From Nitrosomonas ureae (lineage in GTDB: Bacteria > Pseudomonadota > Gammaproteobacteria > Burkholderiales > Nitrosomonadaceae): a stretch of DNA of 64,000 nt. Location of the stretch: positions 1,116,001-1,180,000 of the forward strand of contig NZ_LT907782.1 in NCBI RefSeq assembly GCF_900206265.1, read 5' to 3'. The notes beneath the pieces are model-generated. The model saw only the letters and a program-made list of their open reading frames with translations, had not been told where the DNA came from and did not search any database. Made by a program: the position numbers and the translations under genes. Of this stretch, positions 28,597 to 37,516 are shown piece after piece. Position 1 is the stretch's first letter, and the number at the start of each line of letters is the position of its first letter.

Positions 28597-29682
28597 CTAA
28601 AAGAAGTCTGTTGTATTGGCTTCTTTTTTATCGAAAACATGCCCATTCTCCAAAAGATTTTCGTAAAAATGCAATTGATTTTTCCCGTTCTGTTTGGCGT
28701 GATAAAGCGCCTGATCTGCGCGTCCAATGATTTCGGAAGCCAGGTAATTCAATTCATTAATCAAAGTTGCACCCATGCTGATCGTCACCGTCTCAATTTG
28801 CGGGAAGTGATATTCCTGAATCTTATTGCGAAAACGCTCCAGTGCTTTATAGGCCTCTTCTTTATCGGGGGCACGGAAAATCACCACAAACTCCTCTCCC
28901 CCAAAGCGAAACAACAAATCCCTTGCGCGGAAATTTTGCTTCATCACATAGGACAATAACAGTAAAACCTCATCTCCCATGATATGACCAAACCGATCAT
29001 TGATCGATTTAAAATCATCTATATCAATGATAGCAAGACAGAACTTTTCTGTTTCCACCCTTGGCCTTCTGCGGTTCAATATATTACCGTCATGATCTTG
29101 ATCAATATCAGAACCCACAGTGAGTGCACTTATTTTCTTGATATTCACTTCAAAAGTCTGACGATTCAATAAACCGGTTAGTTTGTCTTTCTGACTTTCA
29201 TCCAACAGACTACGGAAGTTATGTGTAATACTCAGCAAGCTGGAAATAATCAGCATCTCTCCTTCAGTCAAGGGATGAGGAAGCTCAAAAGTCAACATCT
29301 CCTCAATTTTGTTCACAGCCAGTATGGGATAAACCACCAGATACCGGTCTCCCTGGTAATGAATATAAGGCTTTCTGGTTGTCTCCATCCATAGCTGGGC
29401 GGATTTAATTTCCTCAGGAATCGTGATTTCGGAGGTATAAATCTCCTGTGATTCTGAAAGTTGTCTTTTACTATCATCCTGAATCAAATCAATTGAATAA
29501 GTAGACAGCCAGCACGTAGCATTGGTCTGATCAAGCTTATACATTGAAATCTGATTAATACTTAAAAGTTCAGCCAAAGTTTTCAATAAACTGAACTCGA
29601 ACAATTCAATGTCTCGAATTGTAGTCAAAGATACTAATTTATTAAGCAGAGAAGGTGGTGCAACATCTTTTTTATTAAGCAT
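28597..29682 (-). CDS. diguanylate cyclase (GGDEF domain) with GAF-like sensor region
   Basis: A 361-residue cytoplasmic protein. The N-terminal half (residues 15-155) is a GAF-like sensor with no membrane helix. The catalytic GGDEF domain has LAIIDIDDFKSINDRFGH and the active-site GGEEF, so it should convert two GTP to cyclic di-GMP. An inhibitory RxxD site (RARD) precedes GGEEF by five residues, so product inhibition is likely. Its leader contains a 12-bp perfect hairpin (29699-29735). No phosphodiesterase domain is attached. Confidence 0.9.
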   Translation of the reverse strand: MLNKKDVAPPSLLNKLVSLTTIRDIELFEFSLLKTLAELLSINQISMYKLDQTNATCWLSTYSIDLIQDDSKRQLSESQEIYTSEITIPEEIKSAQLWMETTRKPYIHYQGDRYLVVYPILAVNKIEEMLTFELPHPLTEGEMLIISSLLSITHNFRSLLDESQKDKLTGLLNRQTFEVNIKKISALTVGSDIDQDHDGNILNRRRPRVETEKFCLAIIDIDDFKSINDRFGHIMGDEVLLLLSYVMKQNFRARDLLFRFGGEEFVVIFRAPDKEEAYKALERFRNKIQEYHFPQIETVTISMGATLINELNYLASEIIGRADQALYHAKQNGKNQLHFYENLLENGHVFDKKEANTTDFF

Positions 29683-29698
29683 ATATAAGATTCTGATG

Positions 29699-29735
29699 AC
29701 AGGGCAATATTGTGATTATAGCCATATTGCCCTGT
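29699..29735 (-). promoter_or_regulatory. 12-bp hairpin in the leader of the diguanylate cyclase gene
   Basis: The arms ACAGGGCAATAT and ATATTGCCCTGT are exactly complementary around a 13-base loop. It ends 17 bases before the start codon of the minus-strand cyclase gene, so in RNA it would lie next to the ribosome site. It could be a regulatory stem or the tail of a lost element's terminator. Confidence 0.4.
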
Positions 29736-30009
29736 AGGGAAAACTTCAAAATCAATAAAATGAACCTAAAATCCCATCCGAACAGAACCATTAAACCCAA
29801 GACCGAAGATTTGCCATTGAAACTCCAAGATGCCGCGAATGCCTGAAAAATTCCCACAAAATTAGTAGTAGAATACCCGCAGACTTGCATACCCGGGTTA
29901 ACTATCCGGGCAGTTCTGACAACCAACGCAATACTCAGCAGCCAGCCTCTGATAAGCAAGGGAGAAAATAATCTATACCAAATAAATAAGGGTTCTAAGC
30001 TCGTTTCTA

Positions 30010-30060
30010 GCGCCACAACAGCAACGCAAATGATTTCTCGACCACCCAACGATAAGAATT
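30010..30060 (-). pseudogene. remnant of an IS4/IS5-type transposase C-terminus
   Basis: On the minus strand the frame reads SYRWVVEKSFALLLWR and then runs into stop codons. RWVVE(R/K)(S/T)xAWL is a hallmark of DDE transposases of the IS4/IS5 groups. Only this short block is recognisable; the rest is missing or too decayed. It explains the otherwise empty stretch between the cyclase and monooxygenase genes. Confidence 0.4.
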
Positions 30061-30078
30061 GATGAAAGGAATAAAATC

Positions 30079-30390
30079 ATGCATGTAACCATCGTCACTG
30101 TTTCAGTCAAACCGGAAAAAGTGGAAGCCTTCAAGGAAGCTTGCCGATACAATCACGAAAACTCCATCCTTGAGCCGGGTAATATGCGCTTCGATATTTT
30201 GCAATCCGCGGATGATCCAGCAAAATTTGTCTTTTACGAAGCCTATAAAACCCAGCAGGACGCAGCCGCCCATAAAGCAACCGCGCATTACCTGGCATGG
30301 CGCGATACCGTCGCGGACTGGATGGCTGAACCCCGCCAAGGTGTCGTCTATCAAGGTTTATATCCGATCGTGAACAACTCCGATGCTTAA
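30079..30390 (+). CDS. antibiotic-biosynthesis-monooxygenase-fold protein (LsrG-like)
   Basis: A 103-residue dimeric alpha-beta-barrel protein. MHVTIVTVSVKPEKVEAFKE, NMRFDILQSADDPAKFVFYE, then HKATAHYLAWRDTV give the ABM pattern, closest in form to LsrG-like members. It probably acts on a small quinone-like or autoinducer-like metabolite. It overlaps the following dehydrogenase gene by eight bases, so the two are coupled and may act on the same substrate. A GAAAGGAAT ribosome site is present. Confidence 0.8.
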   Translation: MHVTIVTVSVKPEKVEAFKEACRYNHENSILEPGNMRFDILQSADDPAKFVFYEAYKTQQDAAAHKATAHYLAWRDTVADWMAEPRQGVVYQGLYPIVNNSDA

Positions 30391-31567
30391 TTTCTCTATC
30401 GCCCGGCTGCCGCGCATCGAATTTGGCACGGGTGTTATCAAAAAACTGCCGGATATCATTACAGGCTATGGGTCGAATATTGTGCTTGTCACGGGTGCAC
30501 GCTCGTTCTTGAGTACCAGTCATGGGCAATCTTTTCTGGATCAACTCAAACAGCGTGCGATTACTTGGCAGCATTGCATAATTACCGAAGAACCCTCCCC
30601 CGCTCTGATCGATGATCTTGTTAGAACTTTTGCAAATGAAACTTTTGATGCCGTAGTCGGGATCGGTGGCGGCAGTGCATTGGATGCTGCCAAAGCCATT
30701 GCCGGCCTAGTGAAAATTCAACACTCTGTCATGGATTACCTCGAAGGCGTCGGCCCGGAGTTACCGTACCACGGCCCGGCTCTTCCATTCATCGCGGTAC
30801 CTACCACCGCTGGCACCGGCAGCGAAGCCACCAAAAATGCCGTACTCAGCGTGCAAGGCGAAAACGGGTTCAAGAAATCCTTCCGCCACGACAAACTGGT
30901 CGCCGAATACGCCATCGTCGATCCGGATTTACTTACCAGCTGCCCGCCCAGTGTGATCGCCGCCAATGGCATGGATACGTTGACACAACTACTGGAATCC
31001 TATGTTTCCACCAAATCCAACGTCTTCACCGATGCTCTGGCGATCAGCGGCCTGCACGCCGTGCGCGATGCACTGATCCCACTTTACCACCAGCAAGGGG
31101 AGCTTGCACAACATCGCGAAAAAATGGCCTATGCCGCGCTGTTATCAGGAATCACACTGGCACAAGTCGGCCTCGGCTCGGTGCATGGCCTAGCCTCACC
31201 ATTGGGTGCTTTTTATCCGATTCCTCATGGTGTCGTCTGCGGTACCCTGGTCGCCTCCGCCGCCCAAATCAACATTCAAAGCATGCTGACGCGCAAACCC
31301 ACCAACAAAGCACTGGCAAAGTACCTGCATGTCGCAGAAATTCTGTGCCAGAAACGTTTTATCGATCCCCAAGCCGCGTACAACGCACTAATTGATCTGC
31401 TAGTGCAATGGACCAACGAACTCGCCCTGCCGCGACTGTCACATTACGGATTGCAAGAAACCGCATTAGATAAAATCATCGCCAACTGCCGCGGCAGCAG
31501 CATGAAAACCAATCCCATCGTTTTGACCGATGAAGAAATCAGGCGAATTTTGCTGGAACGAATATAG
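30383..31567 (+). CDS. iron-containing alcohol dehydrogenase
   Basis: A 394-residue group III dehydrogenase. The nucleotide site has AVVGIGGGSALDAAKAIAG near residues 89-107 and AVPTTAGTGSEATKNAVLS near 133-151. The metal site has Asp in NGMDTLTQLLE, His in SVHGLASPLGA and IPHGVVCGTL. It would reduce or oxidise an aldehyde or alcohol with NAD(P). Its start lies within the end of the monooxygenase-fold gene. The substrate is not evident. Confidence 0.88.
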   Translation: MLNFSIARLPRIEFGTGVIKKLPDIITGYGSNIVLVTGARSFLSTSHGQSFLDQLKQRAITWQHCIITEEPSPALIDDLVRTFANETFDAVVGIGGGSALDAAKAIAGLVKIQHSVMDYLEGVGPELPYHGPALPFIAVPTTAGTGSEATKNAVLSVQGENGFKKSFRHDKLVAEYAIVDPDLLTSCPPSVIAANGMDTLTQLLESYVSTKSNVFTDALAISGLHAVRDALIPLYHQQGELAQHREKMAYAALLSGITLAQVGLGSVHGLASPLGAFYPIPHGVVCGTLVASAAQINIQSMLTRKPTNKALAKYLHVAEILCQKRFIDPQAAYNALIDLLVQWTNELALPRLSHYGLQETALDKIIANCRGSSMKTNPIVLTDEEIRRILLERI

Positions 31568-31690
31568 TGATAATAACGAAAACTTATTTTAAGATAAGCA
31601 AACGACTACAACATCCTGGAAGAATCTTAAAAGTAGGCTTGGAATCCGTTTTTTGTAAAACTTTATACCATCCTTAAAAGGTGCACCATT

Positions 31691-33766
31691 GTGAAAGGTG
31701 AATGGATTCGTAAATCGAGTAACTCAGACTTAACAGTGATTTTCGTTCATGGCTTTTTATCGAACGGCAAAGACTGTTGGAAGAATGAAGAAAGCAACGC
31801 TTATTGGCCCGAATTACTGATGAACGAATCGGCGCTTAATTCCATTGGAATCTATATTTACACATATCAAACTGATTTTTTCAGCGGATCATACAATCTA
31901 GGAGACGTCGTTGATGATCTAAAAGAACGATTAAAGTTGGATCATGTACTCGAAAGTAAAAATTTGGTTTTCGTGTGCCACAGCATGGGTGGTATCGTAG
32001 TTCGAAGATATTTGGTATCTCGGGCATATGACCTCGAGGAAATAACCGTGGGGTTATATCTGGTCGCATCGCCTTCATTAGGATCAGACTATGCAAACTG
32101 GCTAGGGCCGATTGCGCAAATGATGAATCATTCACAAGCCGATGTACTACGCTTCAGTCAAAACAATCAGTGGTTAAATGACTTAAATAAAGATTTCAAG
32201 AACTTGATCGGCTCAAACAGATTAACGATTTACGGGAAGGAAATTATCGAAGACAAGTTTGTTATTTTAAAAAAAATGGTCTTTCTGAAACAAGTCGTCG
32301 AACCATTCACTGGTGCACTTTATTTTCCAGAACCCTACAAGCTGCCAGGTTCCGATCACTTCTCGATCGCAAAACCAGAAAACAAAGATTCAATTCAACA
32401 TCGATTATTGCTTAATTTTATTGCACTGAATGTTCTACAAACCAGCTTGCCGCAACAACCTGAGCACAAGCCTGTCACACCGACAGAAAAACCATTAGCC
32501 AATACCGTCAGTTTCACAGAAACATCTACACAACTTGAATCATGGCAAATCAAACTCAGAACCAAACTGATCGAGCAACTAAAAAAAGCAGAATTGAAAC
32601 AGATTGTCAATGTATTTATTGACGCCTTGATTGTGACCAATCCTAGCTTAAAAAGAGACACTGAAGAGATTGCAACCTATCTCGTCTCTGGCCAAAGTGA
32701 TCGACACTTACAGATTGCACAGTACTTAACCGCAGTAAAAAGCTCACCCAATCCATCTCAGTTAACTCAATCGGGAACAGAGCAGCTTTTTGGCTACTTA
32801 TTACAAACACTGGTACGCAAAAATTGTGAATCTAACGATAACGGTTTGACGAAAATTGCGGTAAGAAATAATGAAACAGCAAAAATGATCGGTGCCAGCA
32901 GAACAACCTACAGCTATCTACCAATCTACGATGAAAACCAAAGAGAGCACAAGAACGGGCAAAAAGATCCTTTCTCTCAGAATATCGATTACTACTTTCC
33001 CGAAACCGGTGAACTTAATGAAGCTTCCATATGCAATCAAATAGCAAAAGATCTGTTAATTTCCCTAGGTCATTCTTCTGATAGGTCCAATTCTAAAGAA
33101 AATCCTTTAGAATCGCTCATTGGCATTCTCAGCGCCTATAGCGACAAGCCTGAGAATGCACCCATACAGGCGCTTTATCTGAAAAATAATGCAAATCACA
33201 ATCCGTTACATATTCGCTCCGTTGCGGATCAATTTCGCCAACGACTCGATGGATTGATATGGATGTATGTGTATGGGGAAAACAAATCCGAAGATTGGCT
33301 GCATACCTCGGAAGCCAAGTTGGAAGGATTAATGGAGCGGTATATATGGGAGAAATCAGAATTGCGATCGTTGCAACGCTCGTCACCAGAGGAAGCCACA
33401 ATGAATTCGAAATTTAATCTGGGAAATTTTGGAGATCACGCTACAGTAAATATTGTGACAGGCACACAAACAGATGCGCATGTGGGCCACAACACTCATC
33501 AATTCACCCCCCAAGTCTCCGATCAATTACAACGACTACTTACAGAAGTAATTCAAGAAGCTGATAAACGTGATGAAATCAACAAAGCGCAGTTTGCTGA
33601 ATTATCGCAAGCTATCAATCAAATCAGGACTGAAATCCAGAAACAGCAAAATCCTGATAGCAATGTTTTGTCGAAAACCAAGATAATTCTTGAAGGTTTC
33701 AGAACGGCTGAAGGCATTGGTACAAGCGTCGAGAAAATCATTACCCTGCTTGCAAAATTTATATAA
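31691..33766 (+). CDS. alpha/beta-hydrolase with effector-associated-type tail, conflict-system effector candidate
   Basis: A 691-residue protein starting at GTG 31691 with an AAGGTG ribosome site. Residues 1-250 form a lipase/esterase-like alpha/beta hydrolase: FVHGF at 18-22 (oxyanion region), nucleophile Ser98 in VCHSMGGIVV, and a candidate His in GSDHFSIAK near 222. Residues 280-360 form a small helical, death-domain-like segment (LIEQLKKAELKQIVNVFIDA). Residues 380-560 are unassigned. The C-terminal 120 residues contain LGNFGDHATVNIVTG, then a coiled coil. The AAA+ gene starts seven bases later. I infer a phospholipase- or esterase-type effector gated by the ATPase; the tail domains are not recognised by name. 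Confidence 0.7.
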   Translation: MKGEWIRKSSNSDLTVIFVHGFLSNGKDCWKNEESNAYWPELLMNESALNSIGIYIYTYQTDFFSGSYNLGDVVDDLKERLKLDHVLESKNLVFVCHSMGGIVVRRYLVSRAYDLEEITVGLYLVASPSLGSDYANWLGPIAQMMNHSQADVLRFSQNNQWLNDLNKDFKNLIGSNRLTIYGKEIIEDKFVILKKMVFLKQVVEPFTGALYFPEPYKLPGSDHFSIAKPENKDSIQHRLLLNFIALNVLQTSLPQQPEHKPVTPTEKPLANTVSFTETSTQLESWQIKLRTKLIEQLKKAELKQIVNVFIDALIVTNPSLKRDTEEIATYLVSGQSDRHLQIAQYLTAVKSSPNPSQLTQSGTEQLFGYLLQTLVRKNCESNDNGLTKIAVRNNETAKMIGASRTTYSYLPIYDENQREHKNGQKDPFSQNIDYYFPETGELNEASICNQIAKDLLISLGHSSDRSNSKENPLESLIGILSAYSDKPENAPIQALYLKNNANHNPLHIRSVADQFRQRLDGLIWMYVYGENKSEDWLHTSEAKLEGLMERYIWEKSELRSLQRSSPEEATMNSKFNLGNFGDHATVNIVTGTQTDAHVGHNTHQFTPQVSDQLQRLLTEVIQEADKRDEINKAQFAELSQAINQIRTEIQKQQNPDSNVLSKTKIILEGFRTAEGIGTSVEKIITLLAKFI

Positions 33767-33772
33767 AAAACC

Positions 33773-34795
33773 ATGACTATCGAGCCACCTCAACACCCCC
33801 TCGCAAAACAACTTTATTTACCCACTGTTGGCACTTGGCAAGAATCCTGGTACTGGCTCGATGGCAAATCGCAAGATGCCATTGATCTGGCTGTAGCCAG
33901 TGGCAGACCGCTGCTAGCGAGAGGTTTACCCGGTACCGGCAAAAGCGATTTGGCGCGCGCAGCAGCTGAGTATTTAGGGCGGGCGTTTGTTTATGAAGTC
34001 ATCACAGCGCGCACTGAACCGCAGGATTTATTATGGCATTTTGATGCGATCGCCCGATTGGCTGATGCACAAGCTCGGGAAAGTAACGCAAATTCAGTCA
34101 GTCCGTTAGATTATGTCAGTCCCGGCCCGCTGTGGTGGGCGTTGAACTGGGACAGTGCCGCGCGATATTTAGAAAAACACTCAAAAGCCGCAACACAAAG
34201 CCCCAATCCATCACTGATATTGCAAGATGGTAAAATCAAGAAACAAAGTGACCAGGCATCCACCCATGGCACAGTGCTATTACTCGATGAAATTGACAAA
34301 GCCGATAGCGAATTACCCAATAGCCTGCTAGAAGTTTTGGCCAACACCGGTTTCCGCTTGCCTTGGGAAGCGATGGAAGTCAAATCAGCAGGCGGCAACC
34401 GGCCATTGATGATCATCACCACTAATGAAGACCGCGAACTGCCGCCAGCGTTTGTACGCCGCTGTCTGGTACTGAACATCGTTCCGGATACTGATTTTGC
34501 AGCATGGATCAAACAACGCGCGCGTGTTCATTTCCGGGATCCTGAACGCGATCCAAATGATCAGCGCCCTGCTCTGACGCAAAAAATTCTGGATGATGCA
34601 GCCACCAAGTTGATGGAAGAACGGGATAAAAACCGTGGCGATGGCCCGCAACCGGGCTTGGCGGAATATCTGGATTTACTACGAGGACTGGAGCATCTTG
34701 CCCCTAATAACCCGCAAAAACAATCCGAATGGCTGGATCGTGTGTATAGTTTCGCCTACCACAAGCAGCCGGATATAGCAGGCAACAATCTGTAA
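33773..34795 (+). CDS. MoxR-type AAA+ ATPase
   Basis: A 340-residue ATPase. Walker A is GLPGTGKS at residues 51-58, Walker B is VLLLDEIDKA around 168-177, and sensor 1 lies in MIITTNEDRELPPAF with an arginine-finger candidate in VRRC. The spacing fits the MoxR group, chaperone-like ATPases that typically work with a von Willebrand A protein. It lies seven bases after the hydrolase gene and six before the 900-residue vWA-like/FGE protein, so the three should be made together. The ATP-dependent assembly role is inferred. Confidence 0.85.
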   Translation: MTIEPPQHPLAKQLYLPTVGTWQESWYWLDGKSQDAIDLAVASGRPLLARGLPGTGKSDLARAAAEYLGRAFVYEVITARTEPQDLLWHFDAIARLADAQARESNANSVSPLDYVSPGPLWWALNWDSAARYLEKHSKAATQSPNPSLILQDGKIKKQSDQASTHGTVLLLDEIDKADSELPNSLLEVLANTGFRLPWEAMEVKSAGGNRPLMIITTNEDRELPPAFVRRCLVLNIVPDTDFAAWIKQRARVHFRDPERDPNDQRPALTQKILDDAATKLMEERDKNRGDGPQPGLAEYLDLLRGLEHLAPNNPQKQSEWLDRVYSFAYHKQPDIAGNNL

Positions 34796-34801
34796 CTGTT
34801 C

Positions 34802-37504
34802 GTGCAATCATCTAACCCAAATAATCTTCGATTCAATGGCGCAAGGGGACGTGCAGATTTGCTGCTCGCCCTTGCCATGGCCGGAGAAGATCGGGCAAGA
34901 CAAAACGCATTCGCTGCCGTACTGGGTTTTTTACCTACACCACTTCTCACTAAAGAAATCATCGATTCCACGACAAATATAATTGATGGCACAAATCCAG
35001 ATCTGATTCAACCTGTAACTACGGAGCAAATCCGGCACCAAATCAATTTTCGCCCTTATCATCTGACATCCATTGACGCAGTAACCTCAAAAGAAGCCTG
35101 GCAGCAACCCGAGCCAAATGAAACCAACGTGCTTGACCAGCAAGACATGAAAGCTTGGGATGCCAGCTATCAAACACCGCAAGCAATACCCATCGTCCCC
35201 TGGACACGTTTGTGGCCAAAACTGCGTCAAGCGGTGGCGAAATCGCGTTGCTCCACGTTGGATGTTTTACGCCTAACGCAACAACTTTCGCATGGTCGTG
35301 TGGTGTGTCGTTTCCCGCGCAAGCAGCGGCTCAGTTGGCCGAATCCGCTTCCTGTGATTCTGGATTTCTCCGATCGTCTAACACCGTATTGGCATGACTG
35401 GCATTGGCTACAGCAGCAATTGCATGATCAATTGCATCAAAATGTACATTGCTACCGCTTGCACGGTGTGCCACAAATGCCGGTGCAACGCATGTTGAAA
35501 AACCAGCCCCATACACAATTTACACCATGGCCGCACCTCACACCCGGCAGCACAATGTTGATTGTCAGCGATTTGGGAATGACCGATTCTGCGCACTCTT
35601 GGCCAATGACGTGCTGGCAATCAAAGCTTTCTGAACTGAAGCAACGTGGGATACACGTAATCGTCCTGGTACCTGCTTCGATTCAGCATTTGCGCTCACA
35701 ACTCACCAACCAGACTACATGCTTACGCTTAAGCCCGGATAGCTACCTTCGGCCTCTGCGTAGAAAAGCTGCACAAGACACGAATCAAATTGATTTCGAA
35801 ACCCGGTTATCCGCAGCTGCAGAAACGTTATTGACTATGATGTCAGTCGCAACACGCATAGAACCTGCTTTATTGCGTGAATTGCGCACCTTTCTGCCCA
35901 TTGGGAATCGCGATTCCGGCGTTGAGGGCGAAGTATGGTGTCATCCCGAGTTGGATACCGCCGCAACCGCCTGTGCCATTGCACCTTGGGCCGTACAACG
36001 CTGGCGCGGCAAATTCAGGCAATTGCCGGAAACACTACAGCAGCGTACGCTGGATTGCCTGCGCAACTGGCATGCACAACTTCCGCAGGCAATTCACCAT
36101 GAAGAAACATTATTGTGGCAACATTTAACAAAGCTAGAAATACTCCCGCAGGAAGCGGCGCATTCGAATAAAGCACGTGATTTCTTCAAAAAACTTACCA
36201 ATACGCTGCAAGCACCTGAGAAGCAAGGCACGCTTTCACACGCGCGCATGGTACAACTGGCCGACCGGCATGTACTCTGGGCAGCACCCGTGCTGAAGCA
36301 GAAGGAATCGTATATCACGAGACTTTCGGTCGCCGTCCATCGAGCCGAACCCGAGCGAAGCCATCAAGGCTTACCGGCAGGCATCGATCCTGCCGAATGG
36401 TTAAAAATGTCACACTCTCTTTCAACGCAGCGCATGCAACTCGTCCTCGATATCAACTCTGCACTAAGCCTGCTACCCGCAACTTCGCACTTACCAACAG
36501 GAATCGTCCGCCTAGCCACATTGGAAATTGATCGCGACACGCTGCTCTGGGCCAATCAGTACCATGAAAGGATATCAACGTACCGCCCCTGGCAATGGGA
36601 AACCTCTTCATCCAGCGAGCATCCAACGCCTCATTTACCTAACCCACTGGAAATAGCTGTAGAATCACAAGCGCTGCAATCATACCCTGCTTTAATTTTG
36701 CATACCGGACAAGAACGTTTACATTTTGAAGCTTTCAATCCACTCGCATGGGCATCAGCCTGGGGACAAGATGCATTCGGATTATTCGCTGAACTCACTA
36801 TTCGACGAATCACCCAACGCTTTCGTTGGATCACTCCCGGTACCTTCCTGATGGGTTCCCCGGAATCCGAACCGGAAAGAAATGATAACGAAGCACAGCA
36901 CGAAGTCAGGTTGACTGATGGTTTCTGGCTGGCCGACAGCGCCTGCACGCAAGCGCTATGGACAGCGGTCATGGAAGATAATCCCAGCCGTTTCCAGGAT
37001 GATCCGAATCTTCCGGTAGAAAATGTCAGTTGGTTCGATATACAAAAATTTATCGAAAAATTAAATACGCTGTTTCCGGATTTACATGCCCAGCTTCCAA
37101 CCGAGGCACAATGGGAATACGCCTGCCGTGCGGGTACCCGCACGGCATTTTCGTTTGGAGAAAGCATCACGCCCGGGCAAGTCAATTATGATGGCAATTA
37201 CCCTTATGCCGGAGGCGGGAAAGGCTTATACCGGGAAAGAACCGTTCCGGTCAAATCATTACCGCCGAATTCATGGGGATTGTATGAAATGCATGGCAAT
37301 GTATGGGAATGGTGCGCCGACTGGTATGAAAAATACCCTCAGCAAGCAGCGACCAATCCGCTTGGTCCTGACCAGGGTACAGTCCGCGTGCTGCGTGGCG
37401 GTTCCTGGCTCAACTTCGGCGGGAACGCGCGCTCCGCTGTCCGCGACTGGGACGAGCCTGATGATCGCTACGATAACATCGGGTTTCGTCTGGCCCCAGG
37501 TTGA
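34802..37504 (+). CDS. vWA-like protein with C-terminal FGE/C-type-lectin domain; DGR target 1
   Basis: A 900-residue protein from a GTG six bases after the ATPase stop. Residues 180-310 resemble a degenerate von Willebrand A domain: LPVILDFSDRL in place of DxSxS, and TMLIVSDLGMTD. The regions 1-170 and 310-660 are unassigned. Residues 673-900 are a formylglycine-generating-enzyme/sulfatase-modifying domain ([41 protein letters not shown]). These adopt a C-type-lectin fold, the usual DGR target. The last 38 residues are encoded by variable repeat 1; in GSWLNFGGNARS and RDWDEPDDRYDNIGFR the changed residues match template AAC and similar codons. Likely a ligand-recognition subunit. Confidence 0.85.
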   Translation: MQSSNPNNLRFNGARGRADLLLALAMAGEDRARQNAFAAVLGFLPTPLLTKEIIDSTTNIIDGTNPDLIQPVTTEQIRHQINFRPYHLTSIDAVTSKEAWQQPEPNETNVLDQQDMKAWDASYQTPQAIPIVPWTRLWPKLRQAVAKSRCSTLDVLRLTQQLSHGRVVCRFPRKQRLSWPNPLPVILDFSDRLTPYWHDWHWLQQQLHDQLHQNVHCYRLHGVPQMPVQRMLKNQPHTQFTPWPHLTPGSTMLIVSDLGMTDSAHSWPMTCWQSKLSELKQRGIHVIVLVPASIQHLRSQLTNQTTCLRLSPDSYLRPLRRKAAQDTNQIDFETRLSAAAETLLTMMSVATRIEPALLRELRTFLPIGNRDSGVEGEVWCHPELDTAATACAIAPWAVQRWRGKFRQLPETLQQRTLDCLRNWHAQLPQAIHHEETLLWQHLTKLEILPQEAAHSNKARDFFKKLTNTLQAPEKQGTLSHARMVQLADRHVLWAAPVLKQKESYITRLSVAVHRAEPERSHQGLPAGIDPAEWLKMSHSLSTQRMQLVLDINSALSLLPATSHLPTGIVRLATLEIDRDTLLWANQYHERISTYRPWQWETSSSSEHPTPHLPNPLEIAVESQALQSYPALILHTGQERLHFEAFNPLAWASAWGQDAFGLFAELTIRRITQRFRWITPGTFLMGSPESEPERNDNEAQHEVRLTDGFWLADSACTQALWTAVMEDNPSRFQDDPNLPVENVSWFDIQKFIEKLNTLFPDLHAQLPTEAQWEYACRAGTRTAFSFGESITPGQVNYDGNYPYAGGGKGLYRERTVPVKSLPPNSWGLYEMHGNVWEWCADWYEKYPQQAATNPLGPDQGTVRVLRGGSWLNFGGNARSAVRDWDEPDDRYDNIGFRLAPG
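37385..37499 (+). repeat. DGR variable repeat 1 (VR1)
   Basis: 115 bases aligning without gaps to the template repeat at 39195-39309. I count 11 mismatches, at template positions 39219, 39220, 39225, 39226, 39231, 39237, 39255, 39258, 39261, 39273 and 39279. All are adenine in the template. No non-adenine position differs. The repeat ends at the stop region of the 900-residue protein; its last G-rich bases (TTTCGTCTGGCCCCAG) act as the presumed initiation-of-homology segment. Confidence 0.96.
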
Positions 37505-37516
37505 AAAAGCGGGCCA

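Larger units (their letters stand above)
29683..30078. other. gene-free region of about 400 bp with hairpin and transposase debris
   Basis: Contains a 12-bp perfect inverted repeat (29699-29710 with 29724-29735) immediately upstream of the diguanylate cyclase start, and a decayed transposase end listed separately. A 124-residue minus-strand frame here is judged to be spurious. Confidence 0.5.

Noticed and set aside
29675..30049. 124-codon minus-strand frame upstream of the diguanylate cyclase
   Set aside because: Composition is unlike a real protein, there is no ribosome site, and another frame of the same stretch shows transposase remains.
36631..37185. 184-codon minus-strand frame inside the FGE cassette, repeated at 39598-39984
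   Set aside because: It is antisense to a well-supported domain and recurs only because the cassette is duplicated.
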